DNA of 64,000 nucleotides from Tolypeutes matacus (Eukaryota > Chordata > Mammalia > Cingulata > Chlamyphoridae). The stretch lies in contig JAKSZT010017954.1 in the NCBI GenBank assembly GCA_026826555.1, forward strand, positions 5,112,642-5,176,641, read 5' to 3'. The position numbers were made by a program, and so were the translations under genes. Under the pieces are notes generated by a model. The model was not told where the DNA came from. It made no database searches and was given only the letters and a program-made list of their open reading frames with translations. Shown here piece by piece: positions 34,635 through 46,245 of the stretch (within the stretch, counting starts at the first letter, position 1; the number at the start of each line of letters is the position of its first letter).

Positions 34635-34839
34635 GTCCCATTTATCTTTGAAACCAGCTCTACCTCTGTGCTTCCCACAATGCTGTGAGCCTTATTATTA
34701 ATTTCCATTTCTACCTGAGCTATGGCATGTTGATTTTTCAGTCACTGGCAACAAAAGTAAGTCCAAGGAACACATATTATATGTGCTTTTTAACTCATTT
34801 TCCTGCCTTTGTTGGTGCTGTTTCCACTACTGAGAATAT
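34635..34839. other. noncoding, right target duplication then unique DNA
   Basis: 34635-34649 is the right-hand copy of the SINE target site; nothing else is recognised. Confidence 0.6.
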
Positions 34840-35120
34840 ACTCCCTCTTTTCTAGCTCACAGGATCCACCTTTCTTTCAAGATTCAGTTTGACTACAAGG
34901 CCTTAATTTAAAATGGTAGACAATACCCCCAACTGAAGTGATCACTCTCTCTTTTGCTCTATTGAACTCACTAATTCTTTATGGCAGTTCTAGTCTTCCC
35001 TAGAGCTCTGTGTGTACTTGACTGTTCTTACCTCCATCCTCCACTAATTATAAAGTTTCCTAAGGACAGGAATTGTGTGATCATTCATTTGCTATTCCCC
35101 ATAATATCCAACTCAAAATG
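34840..35120 (+). repeat. L2 3' part
   Basis: 'CTTTCAAGATTCAGTTTGAC', 'TCCTAAGGACAGGAATTGTG' and 'TGCTATTCCCCATAATATCC' match the L2 layout. Confidence 0.65.
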
Positions 35121-35639
35121 TTACGTGAGAAGAAACAGTCATTTCAATTTTTCTTGAGTTATATCTCTATCTGATCCCACAAAGTCTTAGGATCAGAGTT
35201 CTGAAAGTTTCCTAATCAAACAAATTCCAATGAGCAACACTGTTTTCTAAGCCTGAGTTTCAGCCTTCTAGAAAGGTCCTTCACCCAGCAAGGTCATTTG
35301 ATATACACCCCCTCTTTGCAGTTCTTGCGTAATACAGGTGCGCCAGCAGCCACCATTTCATAACAGCGAAACCCATGGGTACCTGCTTTTATTTTGAGCC
35401 ACAGTGAGGGCAGGGAATGATATTGTTGGAGGGCCACCCAAACGGTACTCCTCACGGAATTTTGGACCAAGATAAGAACATGCCAACCCAGGATGTGGAA
35501 ACCAACAAGAGCCAGCATCCAGCAATCTACAGAAGTTGCCAACCCTAAAGGTTCATGAAGTCTCCATAGCCTAAAAGATTAGTAGTGTAAATGAGACCAG
35601 AACCCATGCTTTTACTTATGTGGTTACTTACCCTGGGAA
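35121..35639. other. noncoding, nothing recognised
   Basis: No gene or confident repeat; the 82-codon minus frame (35294-35542) is unassigned. Confidence 0.5.
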
Positions 35640-35945
35640 TGACCCATTCCAACTCTTCTTCCCTGACCAGCGCAATATTTCATCTTTCAGGATATCCCTC
35701 AAAACTCAAGCTTCTCCTAAGCATTCTCTCTGCCTCCAACACTGGAATTACTTGCACCCTCTTCTGCCCCTCTACAGCACACTCTTTGTCCTTCTCTTAC
35801 AGCTCTTCACACAGATTGCCTTGCTTTGCAATTGTACTGCCCATGTTTGTCTCCTTGGCTAATGCACAGGCTGGAGTTTAAATTTTTTGGTGTCCTACTT
35901 CCCGGCATGGAGTCTGGCACAGATTAGGTGCTCAGTCAATATTTA
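35640..35945 (+). repeat. L2 3' end
   Basis: 'CAAGCTTCTCCTAAGCATTC', 'CTGCCCATGTTTGTCTCCTT', then 'GATTAGGTGCTCAGTCAATA' with 'TTTATTG', the standard L2 terminus. Confidence 0.75.
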
Positions 35946-36479
35946 TTGTTGGCATCGTCTCGTAATTAGATGATGACAACAGGAAATATTTATCTCCCTG
36001 CATCTAGGTAAAACTGAAACTGATTAAGCAAGGCAGAAAGGTGCCTGGGCAACCCCTGTGGCATTCCAATGGAGGAAATATACATAGCTTATTTCAACAA
36101 ACATTTACAACAAAGTTATAGTTTGTTCAGTGATGATACTGTATTTTAGTATAGTTTGTTGTTTATGAATCTGAATTACAGTGGAGACGTTTACCAGGCC
36201 AATATGGGGACCATGAAAGAGGTGCTGAATTCTGTCCCAGGGTCTGCTTCACAGAGGAGGGAATATTTGAACTTAACTTTGAGGGCACATTGGTCAACCA
36301 GAGAAGGAAAGGATGGACATTTAGGCTGCTGGTCTTCTGTGAAAATGCCATCATTTCATACCCAAATACAGGCTGGCTGTGTTTGCTCAGCTAAGCAACC
36401 CATGTAATTCTTTATGTGCTACTGAGTGGGTTTTGCCATTGAAGACAGAATGATGGAGTGAAGACTTCCAGCTATAAGG
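35946..36479. other. noncoding, nothing recognised
   Basis: Unique-looking DNA. Frames on both strands overlap (36156-36407 plus, 36163-36354 minus) without known relatives. Confidence 0.5.
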
Positions 36480-36640
36480 CAGCAGAAGGCTGGGTTTTAG
36501 TGCCAGCAATATGTCTGTAAGCAAGCCTTATCTTCTCTTGAAGCCTTAGATTCCTCATGTGTAAAACAGGCATGACAATCCCATTCAAATGAAAATTTGA
36601 GTATGAAAGTGTTTTGAAACTGTTGCATAGTTTCTATGTG
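36480..36640 (+). repeat. MIR fragment
   Basis: 'CTGGGTTTTAGTGCCAGCAA', 'TTCCTCATGTGTAAAACAGG' and 'GAAAGTGTTTTGAAACTG' are in MIR order. Confidence 0.65.
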
Positions 36641-36849
36641 AGGTTCTTTCTTTCCTTTGCTCTAGTGCAAATACTCTACCACTGTCCAAAGTTTACTCGC
36701 TCTACGATTTAGTCTCACTTTATTCCTCTCCTTCAAAGTGTTCTTTGCTTTCATGTGAAAGAATAACTGTAGCCCCAGTGGTAATGCAAGGAGGGGTGGA
36801 CAGAGCAATGACATGGAAGAAGCAGTTAAAATATGAAATAATAGCAAGG
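36641..36849. other. noncoding spacer
   Basis: Nothing recognised. Confidence 0.4.
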
Positions 36850-37160
36850 GGCTGAAATTGCCCCTGACTGCCCATTGTTGCTCCCATTTTTATAGTCCAT
36901 TAAAACCTACAATCACTGTAATGTTTATGCATTATTGGGGAGATAAATTGCATAATTTTCATTTTGCAATTTAAATGTAATTATGATCTTACTAATGACT
37001 AAAACCTGAATTTGCTAGACTATCAGTTTTTCTAACCCTTGCCAAAATTATAGGTAATTACTTAAGGCTTACAATAATTATAAGTCCACCTCTTAAATAA
37101 TTAATGTGCACTTTCATGGTACAAAACAGCTAGTAATCAAACGACCTCTGCTTACACTGC
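36850..37160. promoter_or_regulatory. candidate conserved noncoding element
   Basis: About 300 bp without repeats or open frames, AT-rich and dense in homeodomain and POU-like sites (TGCATAAT, TTGCAATTTAAATG, GGTAATTACTTAAG, AATAATTAATGTG). It ends before a stretch of average composition. The look is that of developmental enhancer cores. I could not check conservation. Confidence 0.3.
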
Positions 37161-38499
37161 AAACCCATGCAATTAGGCCTATTGTGTAGGTCTATGGAAA
37201 TATACCCATTTGCAAGAGTCCCTTCAATTGGCAAGCTGAAACACAGGGTTGCTGTGTTTTATAGCATCAGATTAAGGGAGAATTCCCCTGCTGCCACAAG
37301 GCTAGGAAAAGAAAGTTATCCACAAAATGGTAAGAAATTCAATATTAACCTACACAATACTATTGTAGCTGGTGGGAGTGGGACTGAGGAGGGGGAGGAA
37401 AATGGGGAACGCTTTCATCTACAGACTTAGGAGAAATGGGCAGCAGGTCTAGTTTTCACAAAGGAACTGAGCGTGGGGTGGAGACTTATTACTTGCTCTT
37501 TGGTTCCTCTTTGCTTCTGCAGGGCACATGCCAATTCCATCACATAACAAACATTTGTAGAGCACTGTGCTAGGGTTGAAAGACACAGGGATAAATAAAG
37601 CAGGGTTTATGCCCTTGAGGAATTAGCCCACCAGTGTCTGCTAAGAGATATGCAAACCGATAATTAGAATACACTCTGATAAGTGCTACGATTTTCCACC
37701 AAATGGTAGCAGATATGAAAACACTGAGCCATGAACAGCATTTCTCACCAATAATTATTCTACTCACAAAGAGCTTCTAAAGGTCCCTGATACTGGAGCA
37801 GGTAAGTAAAGAATATTCCAGGGGGTCTGCGCAGCCTCACATACATCTCCACCCCAACCCCCTGGGTTATGGTTCATGATGAGTCAGACAGCATCAGCCA
37901 TCTCTGGGTCAAAATGCCAAGTGTTCTTGCTTTTCGGGAACACTGGAAAATGAGCTCCTGGAGTCATGTCCTTCTGGACTTTCTATAGTCAGTCAATCTT
38001 GCTATCCTCATCACACCCATCCTTCTTCTCAGCTCCACTCCTATCTCCTCCAAGAAGTCTCAAATCCCACAGAGCCCCTGGACTTTCCCTACTTCACACA
38101 AAAGTTAAGCTCATTGAAGGTGGTCCTGATCTGTTTGTTCTGGTTTAATATTAGGTAGGCTTAACTAAAACATCCTGTGCCTCTGTAAAGCCTGTGCTCA
38201 GGCAGCTGCACCCACATTCCTTCAGCAATGCCTGCTTATGGTGCCCTCCAAGAGGTGTGTGCTCACCACAAGCACATTCTGGAAAACGAGAGTTTAAGAT
38301 TCAAAGCTTCAGTTGAATTTCCAAGTCCTCTAGGGAAGTAGTGAAAATACCCTGAGGGAGAAAGTCCTGCCCAGTTGCCTGCCCAGGTGGGGTTAGGCCT
38401 CATATATGTGTGTTTTCACAGAACCATGGAATTTTTCTTTGCAATACTTATCCGAATGAATTGATTTTTAAATGTAATTTGTGTCTCTTATCTACCTTT
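37161..38499. other. noncoding; L2-like piece 37555-37730
   Basis: 'GTAGAGCACTGTGCTAGGGT' and 'CTCTGATAAGTGCTACGATT' suggest the L2-like family. No gene; the pyrimidine-rich patch at 37995-38060 is simple sequence. Confidence 0.45.
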
Positions 38500-38580
38500 C
38501 CGTGAGACTGTAAAACTCCAAGAGGGAAGGGAACATATCTATAGTCTAGCTCAGTGATTCATAATTATAGGCTGTCGAAA
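38500..38580 (+). repeat. L2 fragment
   Basis: 'GAGACTGTAAAACTCCAAGA' followed by GGGAAGGGAAC, the L2 start of its terminal domain, truncated. Confidence 0.55.
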
Positions 38581-39799
38581 TGACTAATTAGTTCAGTCAA
38601 AATAGTTAGGCTAAAGGTCTGTGGCAACGAAATTTCTTTCTAATGACCTAATTTGGGCCATTCACCAACCTCCACTGCTACCACAATTTCCCACAGCCTG
38701 AACCTGGCCTTATAAAGGAAAGGCCCAGAATTTTGGATCAGGAAGAACTGTCCTCTACACAAAGCCCATCTCTTCTGCCTTATCTTCTGCTCATCCACAA
38801 ACCCAAGCTCTTAGGAGGGGCTGGGCGGAGTCCATACCATAGGAATATGTACTTAGGGCAGAAGCCCCTGGGTCACAACTGACCCATTGCCCTGTATGTG
38901 GAGGACACTTCCTGAAATTTTGCTGCTCAAATCTCCCTTGTAGTAGAAGAGCAAACTTAAAAGGATGCAGTTGGGGCAGCTACTGGTGAGATGAGATTTG
39001 GGAATCTTGGCTACAGTCTTCTCTGTCTTACCTCCATGACAAAAAGCTTTCAAGTTAGTTATTAAGGAGTACCCTTAATGTATGCCAGAGTAGGGAAGGA
39101 AGGAATATATAAAGACTTTTCTGCTCATTTCCTTTCCCTAGAATGTTCCATTTACCTTCAATCTGTGGTTCAAGTAGTACCATGTGTGTTAGGGAGATTT
39201 ATATGTGGTTTATATTACTATTTTTTCCCTTTGAATTTCCATTAGAATTTGGTTCTTTGAAGTCCCTATATTTGTACGATTCTGGAGCAGATTTTAGTCA
39301 ACACTGGGCAGTTGTGAAAGGACTGCTATTCCCTGACTGTTTCTTGTTATCCCAGAAAGGCCTTCCTTCTATGACAAGGAAGGCAAACTGTCCAGAAAAA
39401 TGAGAGCTGGTCAGGGTAGGCAGGGTCAATTCATGGGTCCATCCTTCAGGCTCATGAACCTTAACTCTGACCTGAAACTGAAGGGGACCCTGCGCACAGC
39501 GCTCTGGGGGGCACACGAAAAGGCAAGGCACATGGGCTGCATACGCTGGGAGGCAATCGTGCAAATAAAATAAAATCTTGAACCCTGGATAGAAATACTC
39601 TGAACTCTGACCAATTGCAGAACCCCAAAAAATGCCCTACGAGAGCTCCCCATTCCCCTGCAATCACCTGCCTCACTTGGTGAATTTATAGAGTTCTTTT
39701 TGGTGACAGGGTGATATGGTAGGTCCTATCTCCTCTGTGGAAAACATTCAGTGATATTCAGGGAGTCAAGTCATCCGATTCTGGCTGCCTCTCCTCCTC
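38581..39799. other. noncoding, nothing recognised
   Basis: Overlapping minus frames at 39298-39676 have no known domain. No confident repeats. Confidence 0.45.
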
Positions 39800-39905
39800 T
39801 GATTGCTGTGCCCTCCTAGGAAAGCTCCTGCCCCTCTCTGGGCCTCACTTGTCAAAAGCTGGGTGAAAAGTCCTGGAAAACACCAATTCTAAGATCTAAC
39901 TTTTC
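39800..39905 (+). repeat. MIR fragment
   Basis: 'GCCCCTCTCTGGGCCTCACT' then 'TTGTCAAAAGCTGGGTGA' fits the MIR core with decay. Confidence 0.45.
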
Positions 39906-40784
39906 TCACCAGAACCTTCAGTAAGGGTTAGAGGTTCATATTTCTTACGTGTTATCAGAGGCCTAGTAGGAGCACTGTGGCTTTTGCTGAGGAGCGATGC
40001 CATATGTCCCCATACTGCCATTTTAGGGATTTATTGGATGTTGGCATTAACTAAAACCTGAAGTTCCTGGAAAAGCTATCCAATAACCTTCTCAAAATCC
40101 CTTCAATTTCTTCTGGTCATATCCCCAACCTCTTCCATGCAAAAAAGCCCCATACCAGATGTTCTCAAAGTGACGCTTGACAGATGCCATGTCTCCAACA
40201 ATAGGACTCACGCTGACTTCAGTGGAGGTCTGGAATCTGTGAGTAGAAACATTTTCCAAGCTGTCACCTTCACACTTCATCACCCTTGAGCAAAGGGTCT
40301 GACTCAAAGGACAGCACAGACTCTGTTGCTGGCAGTGGCAGAAAACTGTCCTCCAAGAGGAACCAAGTTTCTCATCAATCAGCATGTCACTCCACAATAG
40401 GAATCAGTCCCCTTGCATCTGCAACGGAGCAGCACCTCAGGACACATGGACCATCTCCCTCCCAAGTTAGAAGAGTGAAAACCATCAATCCTTCACTGTC
40501 CTGGCCCCACCTAAACTCACACCAAAGGCTTGAAAACCACTAGCTTGGCCCACCCAATCCTTGAGCCACTGGGAATCTAACTTGAGAGCAGGCGGGCAGA
40601 GTCTGAGAATAGATATTTGGCTCTGAGTTGCAGAAAGCCCTGCATGTGCTTGCTTCATTATTACACCCTAATTTTCTCTATCAATGATTATTTCACATTG
40701 TCCAAACTGAGGTGTTACCCTTTACAACTCCTTCCCTTCCGTGGGCAAGGCCATAGATTTCTATAAGAAGGAAAGTCAGACAAA
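39906..40784. other. noncoding, possible MER5 relics
   Basis: 'AGATGTTCTCAAAGTGACGC' (40157) and 'GGCTTGAAAACCACTAGC' (40526) look like opposite ends of hAT/MER5-type elements, but the sequence between them is not clearly MER5. Confidence 0.35.
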
Positions 40785-40900
40785 GTACAAAAAGCTTTGG
40801 AATCAGAAAGATTGCCTCAAATCCCAGCTGTAATACTCTTAGCAAAAAGGTCTTGGGAAAGTTACCTAGATAGCTCTTGGCCTTGATTGGGATACTAACC
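40785..40900 (+). repeat. MIR fragment
   Basis: 'GCTTTGGAATCAGAAAGATT', 'CAAATCCCAGCTGTAATACT' and 'GGGAAAGTTACCTAGATAGC' are MIR segments. Confidence 0.65.
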
Positions 40901-43029
40901 CCTTTTCTGGAACCCTTGTTTTCAAGTTCTACTTCCTATCCATCAAACAGTGCTTTCATGTTCCATCTCGGTAGCTGTCTGAAGTCTTTGCCATTGCCTC
41001 CCACGTATATTTTCCTTAGCTAAAACTTCTTTGCTCAACAATTTGGTTGATTTACTCTGATTGCTTATCAACTCATTTTACCTTCAGACATTTTCAACTT
41101 CAGACCCTTCAACTCTCCTTGACCCCAGTTCTGTAACCTGCAGGCCAGGTGCTCTCACACACGCAGACTTAGCTCCTAAGACAGGTTCATTGACAGGATG
41201 CCCATCCCCGTCCCCCCCACCCCAGTCTGTCTCCCCCTTTGCAGTAGAGAGATGAGTTCTGACCAAACCAAACCTCATTCCTTTTACGGGGTTCAGTCTT
41301 TCCTCCTCTTTCCAGGCCTTCTCCCTAGGAGGCATGAGCCTGTTGACCGTCCTCCCCACCATGTCTGTTGATCTGTATGAGACACAACACTTGTCTGGCA
41401 CCATTCCAAATATCTGCAAGGCCTGGAGGACAGTGCCTGGTGGCCCCAGAAACCACAGCAGACTGGATGTCAATACGTTCCCTGCTCTGTACCAAGGCTG
41501 AGCCTACCCCAGCCCTTCAAACCCTGGTGTGGACTGTTGCTCCCCTTCTCTGCAAATAGCCCTCTGGCCTTGCTTGGTTCTGTCTTGCTCAAACCTAGAA
41601 TGCTGAGGTTGTATTTGCTATTTGGCAAGCTCAGCATAAATATGACTTCTCTAGGCTGTGCGACTCCCCTGTGCACACCACAAGAAAGCAGCCTTGATTT
41701 CTTACTGGGGGGGACCAATTTTAAACTTCCACCAGGTTTTACATGAAGGAACTGATGATTTCACTGCTCACTTCTATTTATTTTATAAAGGAAGATGTAG
41801 TAGGCCGACTGGGGAAATCTCATGGAATAGACTACTATTCACTATATATATCGATAAAATTATTCTCATGAATATGGATGGAAAATATGTCTCTTCTGTT
41901 CTCTGGATCTGCTACAAAAATTGTAATGTAAGTCACAACATTCGATGAGAAATCCTTGTGTGAGTCTTCATGGAATAAGGAAGCATTTCAAGGGACATTC
42001 AGCTCCAGAGCCTCTGCAAGTGAATGTATTTTAAAGAGTATCATTGCTTAACAAAAATAAAGGAATAGCTTCTTCTCTCACCCAACCTTTTGTCTTTTGC
42101 ATGACTGGGGGTTCAAAGGGAATGCAAAACCTCTTTTACTATCAATCACTGTCCCATGCTAACAGAATTGTCTCCTGTGCTTCTTTGCAGTCCACTCACA
42201 GCTGTAGTAACCCCTAGTGACCTTAGGGCAGTCAAGCCTCTCCAGGCTACAGTTTCCCTCCCAGACAGCTTACCAAGCAGTCTTCATTCTGCTTTGTCAG
42301 GAGAAAAATCTTTGGGCCATGCGGTCACCATGGTGGGCTCCCCAAGGATGCTGCTGGTCAGTACCAGGAACTGGTACCAGGTCAGTGCCATAGGTGCTGG
42401 AAAATCGAGACATGGTGCCAAGAGAGCCGGTGCTAGTAGAACCTTGTGCTGAGTTCGGCATTGACTTTGATGTGGTCCAACCCATGTCCAGAGTTCCTCT
42501 CCCCTTCTCCTTCTCCCCATCTTCTGCACAAGAACTCCTATCTTCCTGCCTGCTGCTTAATGGGTAGCTCTTCATCCAGTGAAACCCAGCATCCCTTTAC
42601 ATATATCTAACAGGCCAAGCCACTGATGCCCTTTATGAGCACGATTAACAAACTTCTCTGCCTTCCAAAGTCTAAACATAGCTACCGCCTGATAAATAGC
42701 CTACATTCCAAGCCACCTTTGGGTTCTCACACTAAGGAGTAAAATGGGGATGGGGGGTGAGGATTAAGGATCAGTCGTTGAATATAGCAGCGTGTAGAGA
42801 GGATGAGGGGAGGAAGTCAATCATAGATGCTGTGTGTCCACCATGGGCCAAGCATGTCCCTGAGCTTCAGGTGCAGATTTTCCACTTTAGTATTGAAGAA
42901 AGGAATTTGTTTTAGGGTTGGGTTAACAGGGCAGGGTTAGATGGAAAAAATAGCCACAGAGCTAGTCATGTGGGAGACTAGGGGAGAAATGTGACAGAAA
43001 GGCTCACAGAGCCTACCCTCAACCAGGGA
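40901..43029. other. noncoding, nothing firmly recognised
   Basis: A C-rich run (41204-41225) and a KpnI-like repeat 'CAGGAACTGGTACCAGG' (42362) are the only visible structure. 42825-42870 ('CCACCATGGGCCAAGCATGT') may be a MIR end. Frames up to 129 codons (41084-41473, minus) overlap plus-strand frames and have no known relatives. Confidence 0.4.
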
Positions 43030-43400
43030 AGAGGGTCTCACATTCTATTGCGTTTAATTAGACTTAACTTCATCCTGTTTCTAAATTGTGACTTTTAGAA
43101 TTTTAAACCAGATTTAAAACATTTTCATTATGTAGTAAAAATGTGTCAATCTTGATAAGAAATAGAAACATTTCCCTCCACTCGCACCCCCAAGAACTCT
43201 GTAACTGTCCCTTTAATTAGGCACTCATTAATAAATCTATCTTGTTCTCAAATCCCCACGCACTTGGTACAGTAGTTCATTAGCACAGGAAGAGGCAATT
43301 TAGATTTCCTCAGATAATAGCATCTGTCGCTAATCAAATTAAGGCAGGATGTGCAAATGTATCTAAAGCTGGACAAGCTGGTGTGGGGTGAGGTGAGGGG
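43030..43400. promoter_or_regulatory. candidate conserved noncoding element
   Basis: Repeat-free AT-rich block with TTTAATTAG, CTTTAATTAGGC, ATTAATAAATC, CTAATCAAATTAAGG and ATGTGCAAATG sites (homeodomain, POU and similar). The composition resembles ancient enhancers. No alignment evidence. Confidence 0.3.
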
Positions 43401-43759
43401 AAGGGTCAAGACTGAAAAATCATCTTTAAAATTATAGCCCCACCTCTCAAGTATACAAGGCAGGCCCGATTTCAAATACCTTGCCCTAGTTTCCCTATGA
43501 AACATTTTTATTGATCAGAACATTTATGAGATATGGGGCTTGACAAATCTCATCACCATACCTAAAAGCAATAGAAACAGAGTCCCTACCAAGAGACTCT
43601 GAAATGCATCCATTCACTTGTGTGTTCACTTATTCATACAATTACTATCGATTGAGCTCTCATTCTCTTGCCTTGAGTCTGACCTCTTAAGATAGACACA
43701 AGGAGGGCATTCTGAATTCTGTGTCCCTCACTTGAAGGCAGGTGGGTGCACACACATTC
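43401..43759. other. noncoding spacer
   Basis: Nothing recognised apart from a small AGGTGAGGGG-type purine patch at its start. Confidence 0.4.
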
Positions 43760-44720
43760 ACTTATTCGTTGTGCAAGTACTATGAGCCACTAGAGACACA
43801 CATGTGAACAATCAAAGCCCCTGCCATCATGGAGCTTATGTTCTATGGGGGTAGACCAGCTGTATACTCTCAGGTAGTGAAAATTGAACATGGTCATGAG
43901 ATAGAATGAGGGGGACGTGGAGGCAGTGAGGACTCTGCTTTAGTCAGGTTAGTCGGGAAAAGTCCCTGAGAAAGTGACTTTAAGCAGAGACCAGAATGAA
44001 GTGAGGGAGCAAGTTCAGGGAAAATCTGAGAGGCATGCAAAGGTCTGGAGAAGGATCCTGATAACTCACTGTAGGAGCCAGCTCAGGGGAGTATGGCTTT
44101 AGAGACCACGCTTTCACCCACTGTCCTTCCCTGCCGTCCAGCCCCAGGGGACCGAGGACCCATGCTGAGGTCAGCAGAGAACCAGGAGGGGGCAGTGACC
44201 TTAATCTGGTTGAGGAGAGTTGTTCAAGACAGAAGGTGTGAGGACCCATGCCAGATGCTGGGAAACTTTGAGTCAAAGAGCAAAGAAAATTGACTATTGG
44301 ATTTGGCAGAATGAGGATTGTTGCTGATCTTAATGAGAACAGTTTCAACAGCGTGTGTGTGAAGATAAAAACCTGATTGTCTTGGGTGGAAGAGAGACTG
44401 TGAGACAAATAAATAGAGATGGCAAATACAGACAACTTTTTCAAGGAGTCTGGCTATAAAAGGGAACAGAGAAATGGTTGTAGCTGAAGGAGAACATGAG
44501 CTTGGGGAGAGGCGTTTTTTAAAGTTCTCTTCATAAGCTGGCAGTAATGGATCTGTAAAGAGGAAGAAAGCTGATGATGAAGAGAATGATAGCTGCAGGA
44601 GAGGAGTGTGTTGAGACATTTATCTCGATAGGTGCAAGACCATTTTATCCACTCTGTAAAGAAGGGATGCAAAGAATATGTATAAAACGCAGATAGATGA
44701 GCAGATTAGATGGTGTTTAG
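43760..44720 (+). repeat. ancient L2-like repeat
   Basis: 'CATCATGGAGCTTATGTTCT', 'GAGAAAGTGACTTTAAGCAG', 'AGACCAGAATGAAGTGAGGG' are landmarks of the family also seen at 27.9 kb. Its later part (44300-44720) is heavily decayed. The 154- and 131-codon minus frames here are not genes. Confidence 0.5.
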
Positions 44721-45915
44721 GTGGGGGCAGTTCTCCTATTGCTTCTAGTTCCCCAGTAAAATATGAAATCAGAGGAGTAAAAAGGAGAAGGGGTAAGAGA
44801 GGTTAGAGGATATGTAAGAATCGACTCTGGATGTTTCTGAGATGTTGTGAGAATTGCAGTCATAAAGTTAAGTGGGACCTGTCAATAGTGTTCTATGGCT
44901 TCTCCAGCCATGTTCAGCTGCTGGGACATAGATGAAGAGGTCAAAGTTGAGTTGGAGTTTTTCTAGGCAAATTGGATTGAAAGAGAGAGAAGCAGAGTAG
45001 TTAAGGATGTATGTAAGGGAGCGATGATAAGGATGGGCCATGGACTCTACGCTGGGCCAGAAGGAAGTGAGCACACTAGAGGTATAACAAATGTGACAAA
45101 GACAATGGGTTGAAGAACCCAATGGTGTCAAAATAGGGTTATGAAAGGGAATGAGCTGGAAACATGACGATGGTTCTATCAAATCACCTTCTCCAGGAAG
45201 TCTTCTCAGCCTCTGAATGGTAAACACAGAGGCTTATCATCATCTTGCCCTTGTAACAGGCCTGTTGGGATAAGGGATGGAACCAGGACAAATAGAGTCC
45301 TGAGATTATTACTGGCTTATGCAGCTGGCTTTGAATGACTAAGAACTGGGGGATAAAAACCAGATTAGGCTGAACCAGGAATAATGAGGTAAATTCGAAG
45401 ACAAGAACCAGATACCAGATACCAGAACCAATCAAAGGTGGTTCCAGAATCAGGGAATGGGAAGCCAGAAATGAACAGAAACCAGAGGGTGTCGAAGGAA
45501 CAGACAGTGTAGATGTGTCCATGCACAAAGGCCCAGACAGAGTCTTCTCAATTCTCTAGCATCCTTGCTGGGCCCATTCTCAGGTGTCTCTGCTCTTGGA
45601 CCTTAAAAGCACACAGTGTGTCTTTTGATGGAAGTAAAGTGTCCAGCTCCATATGTGGTAAAAAATGTGGTGGGATAGAGGACAGTGCAGCAACACAAGG
45701 TCAGTGCCTGCTGGGCAGGGGCCACACTGGTGGAGCTTGCTGGATAGTGATCGTTTCTGGGGGCCATATGTTCCACCTCTCTCCAAACTCAATATTTACA
45801 GGTGGCTCAAGACATTAAGCTAAGTAAGGGCAGTTAGAAATACTGAGTTCTAGACCCAGCTCTGCCACAAAATAATTAACTAGTTAATTATTTAACTTTG
45901 GAAGATCCAAAAATG
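44721..45915. other. noncoding, probably more decayed repeat
   Basis: Purine-rich on the plus strand without a recognisable family. The 119-codon (44868-45227) and 114-codon (45184-45528) minus frames have no known domain. Confidence 0.4.
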
Positions 45916-45921
45916 GCCAAA

Positions 45922-45999
45922 GAGGGAGCAGATATAGGTCAGTGGTTGAGCACTTGCCTCCCATGTACGAGGTCCTGGGTTCAATCCCCAGTACCTGCT

Positions 46000-46031
<32 letters not shown>

Positions 46032-46032
46032 A
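45922..46032 (+). mobile_element. monomeric tRNA-derived SINE (xenarthran DAS type)
   Basis: A 5' head 'GGGAGCAGATATAGGTCAGT' with an A-box-like TAGGTCAGTGG (45935-45945) and a clean B box GGTTCAATCCC (45978-45988), both internal RNA polymerase III promoter elements. It is followed by an (AAAAC)n-type A-rich tail (45999-46032). It is the only monomer copy in plus orientation here. It is not a tRNA gene: the acceptor and anticodon arms do not pair as required, and it ends in an A tail. No clear target duplication. Confidence 0.88.
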
Positions 46033-46064
46033 AGAATGTTGTGAGACATTGTGTTCTAGAAGAG

Positions 46065-46245
46065 TGATTTTTAAACATTAGTGTGCATAAGGATTACTTG
46101 GCAGGCTTTTAAAAATACAAATTCCTGGGCCCAGAGAGCCTCATTCATTGTGCCAGGAATGGGGCCTATGAATTTCATTTCTAACCAGCTCCCAGGTGAT
46201 GCTGACACTGCTGAATACTGGACTGCTGGAGTTGCACTGGTGTAG
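46065..46245 (+). mobile_element. MER5A-type hAT (Charlie) element
   Basis: 'GTGCATAAGGATTACTTGGC', 'GCTTTTAAAAATACAAATTC', 'CATTTCTAACCAGCTCCCAG' and 'GTGATGCTGACACTGCTG' occur in MER5A order over nearly its whole length. Confidence 0.85.

Noticed and set aside
43980..44619. 154- and 131-codon minus frames
   Set aside because: They fall inside an ancient interspersed repeat present elsewhere in the window.
45922..46032. tRNA gene
   Set aside because: Has A and B boxes but ends in an A-rich tail and matches the SINE family; the cloverleaf is not supported.
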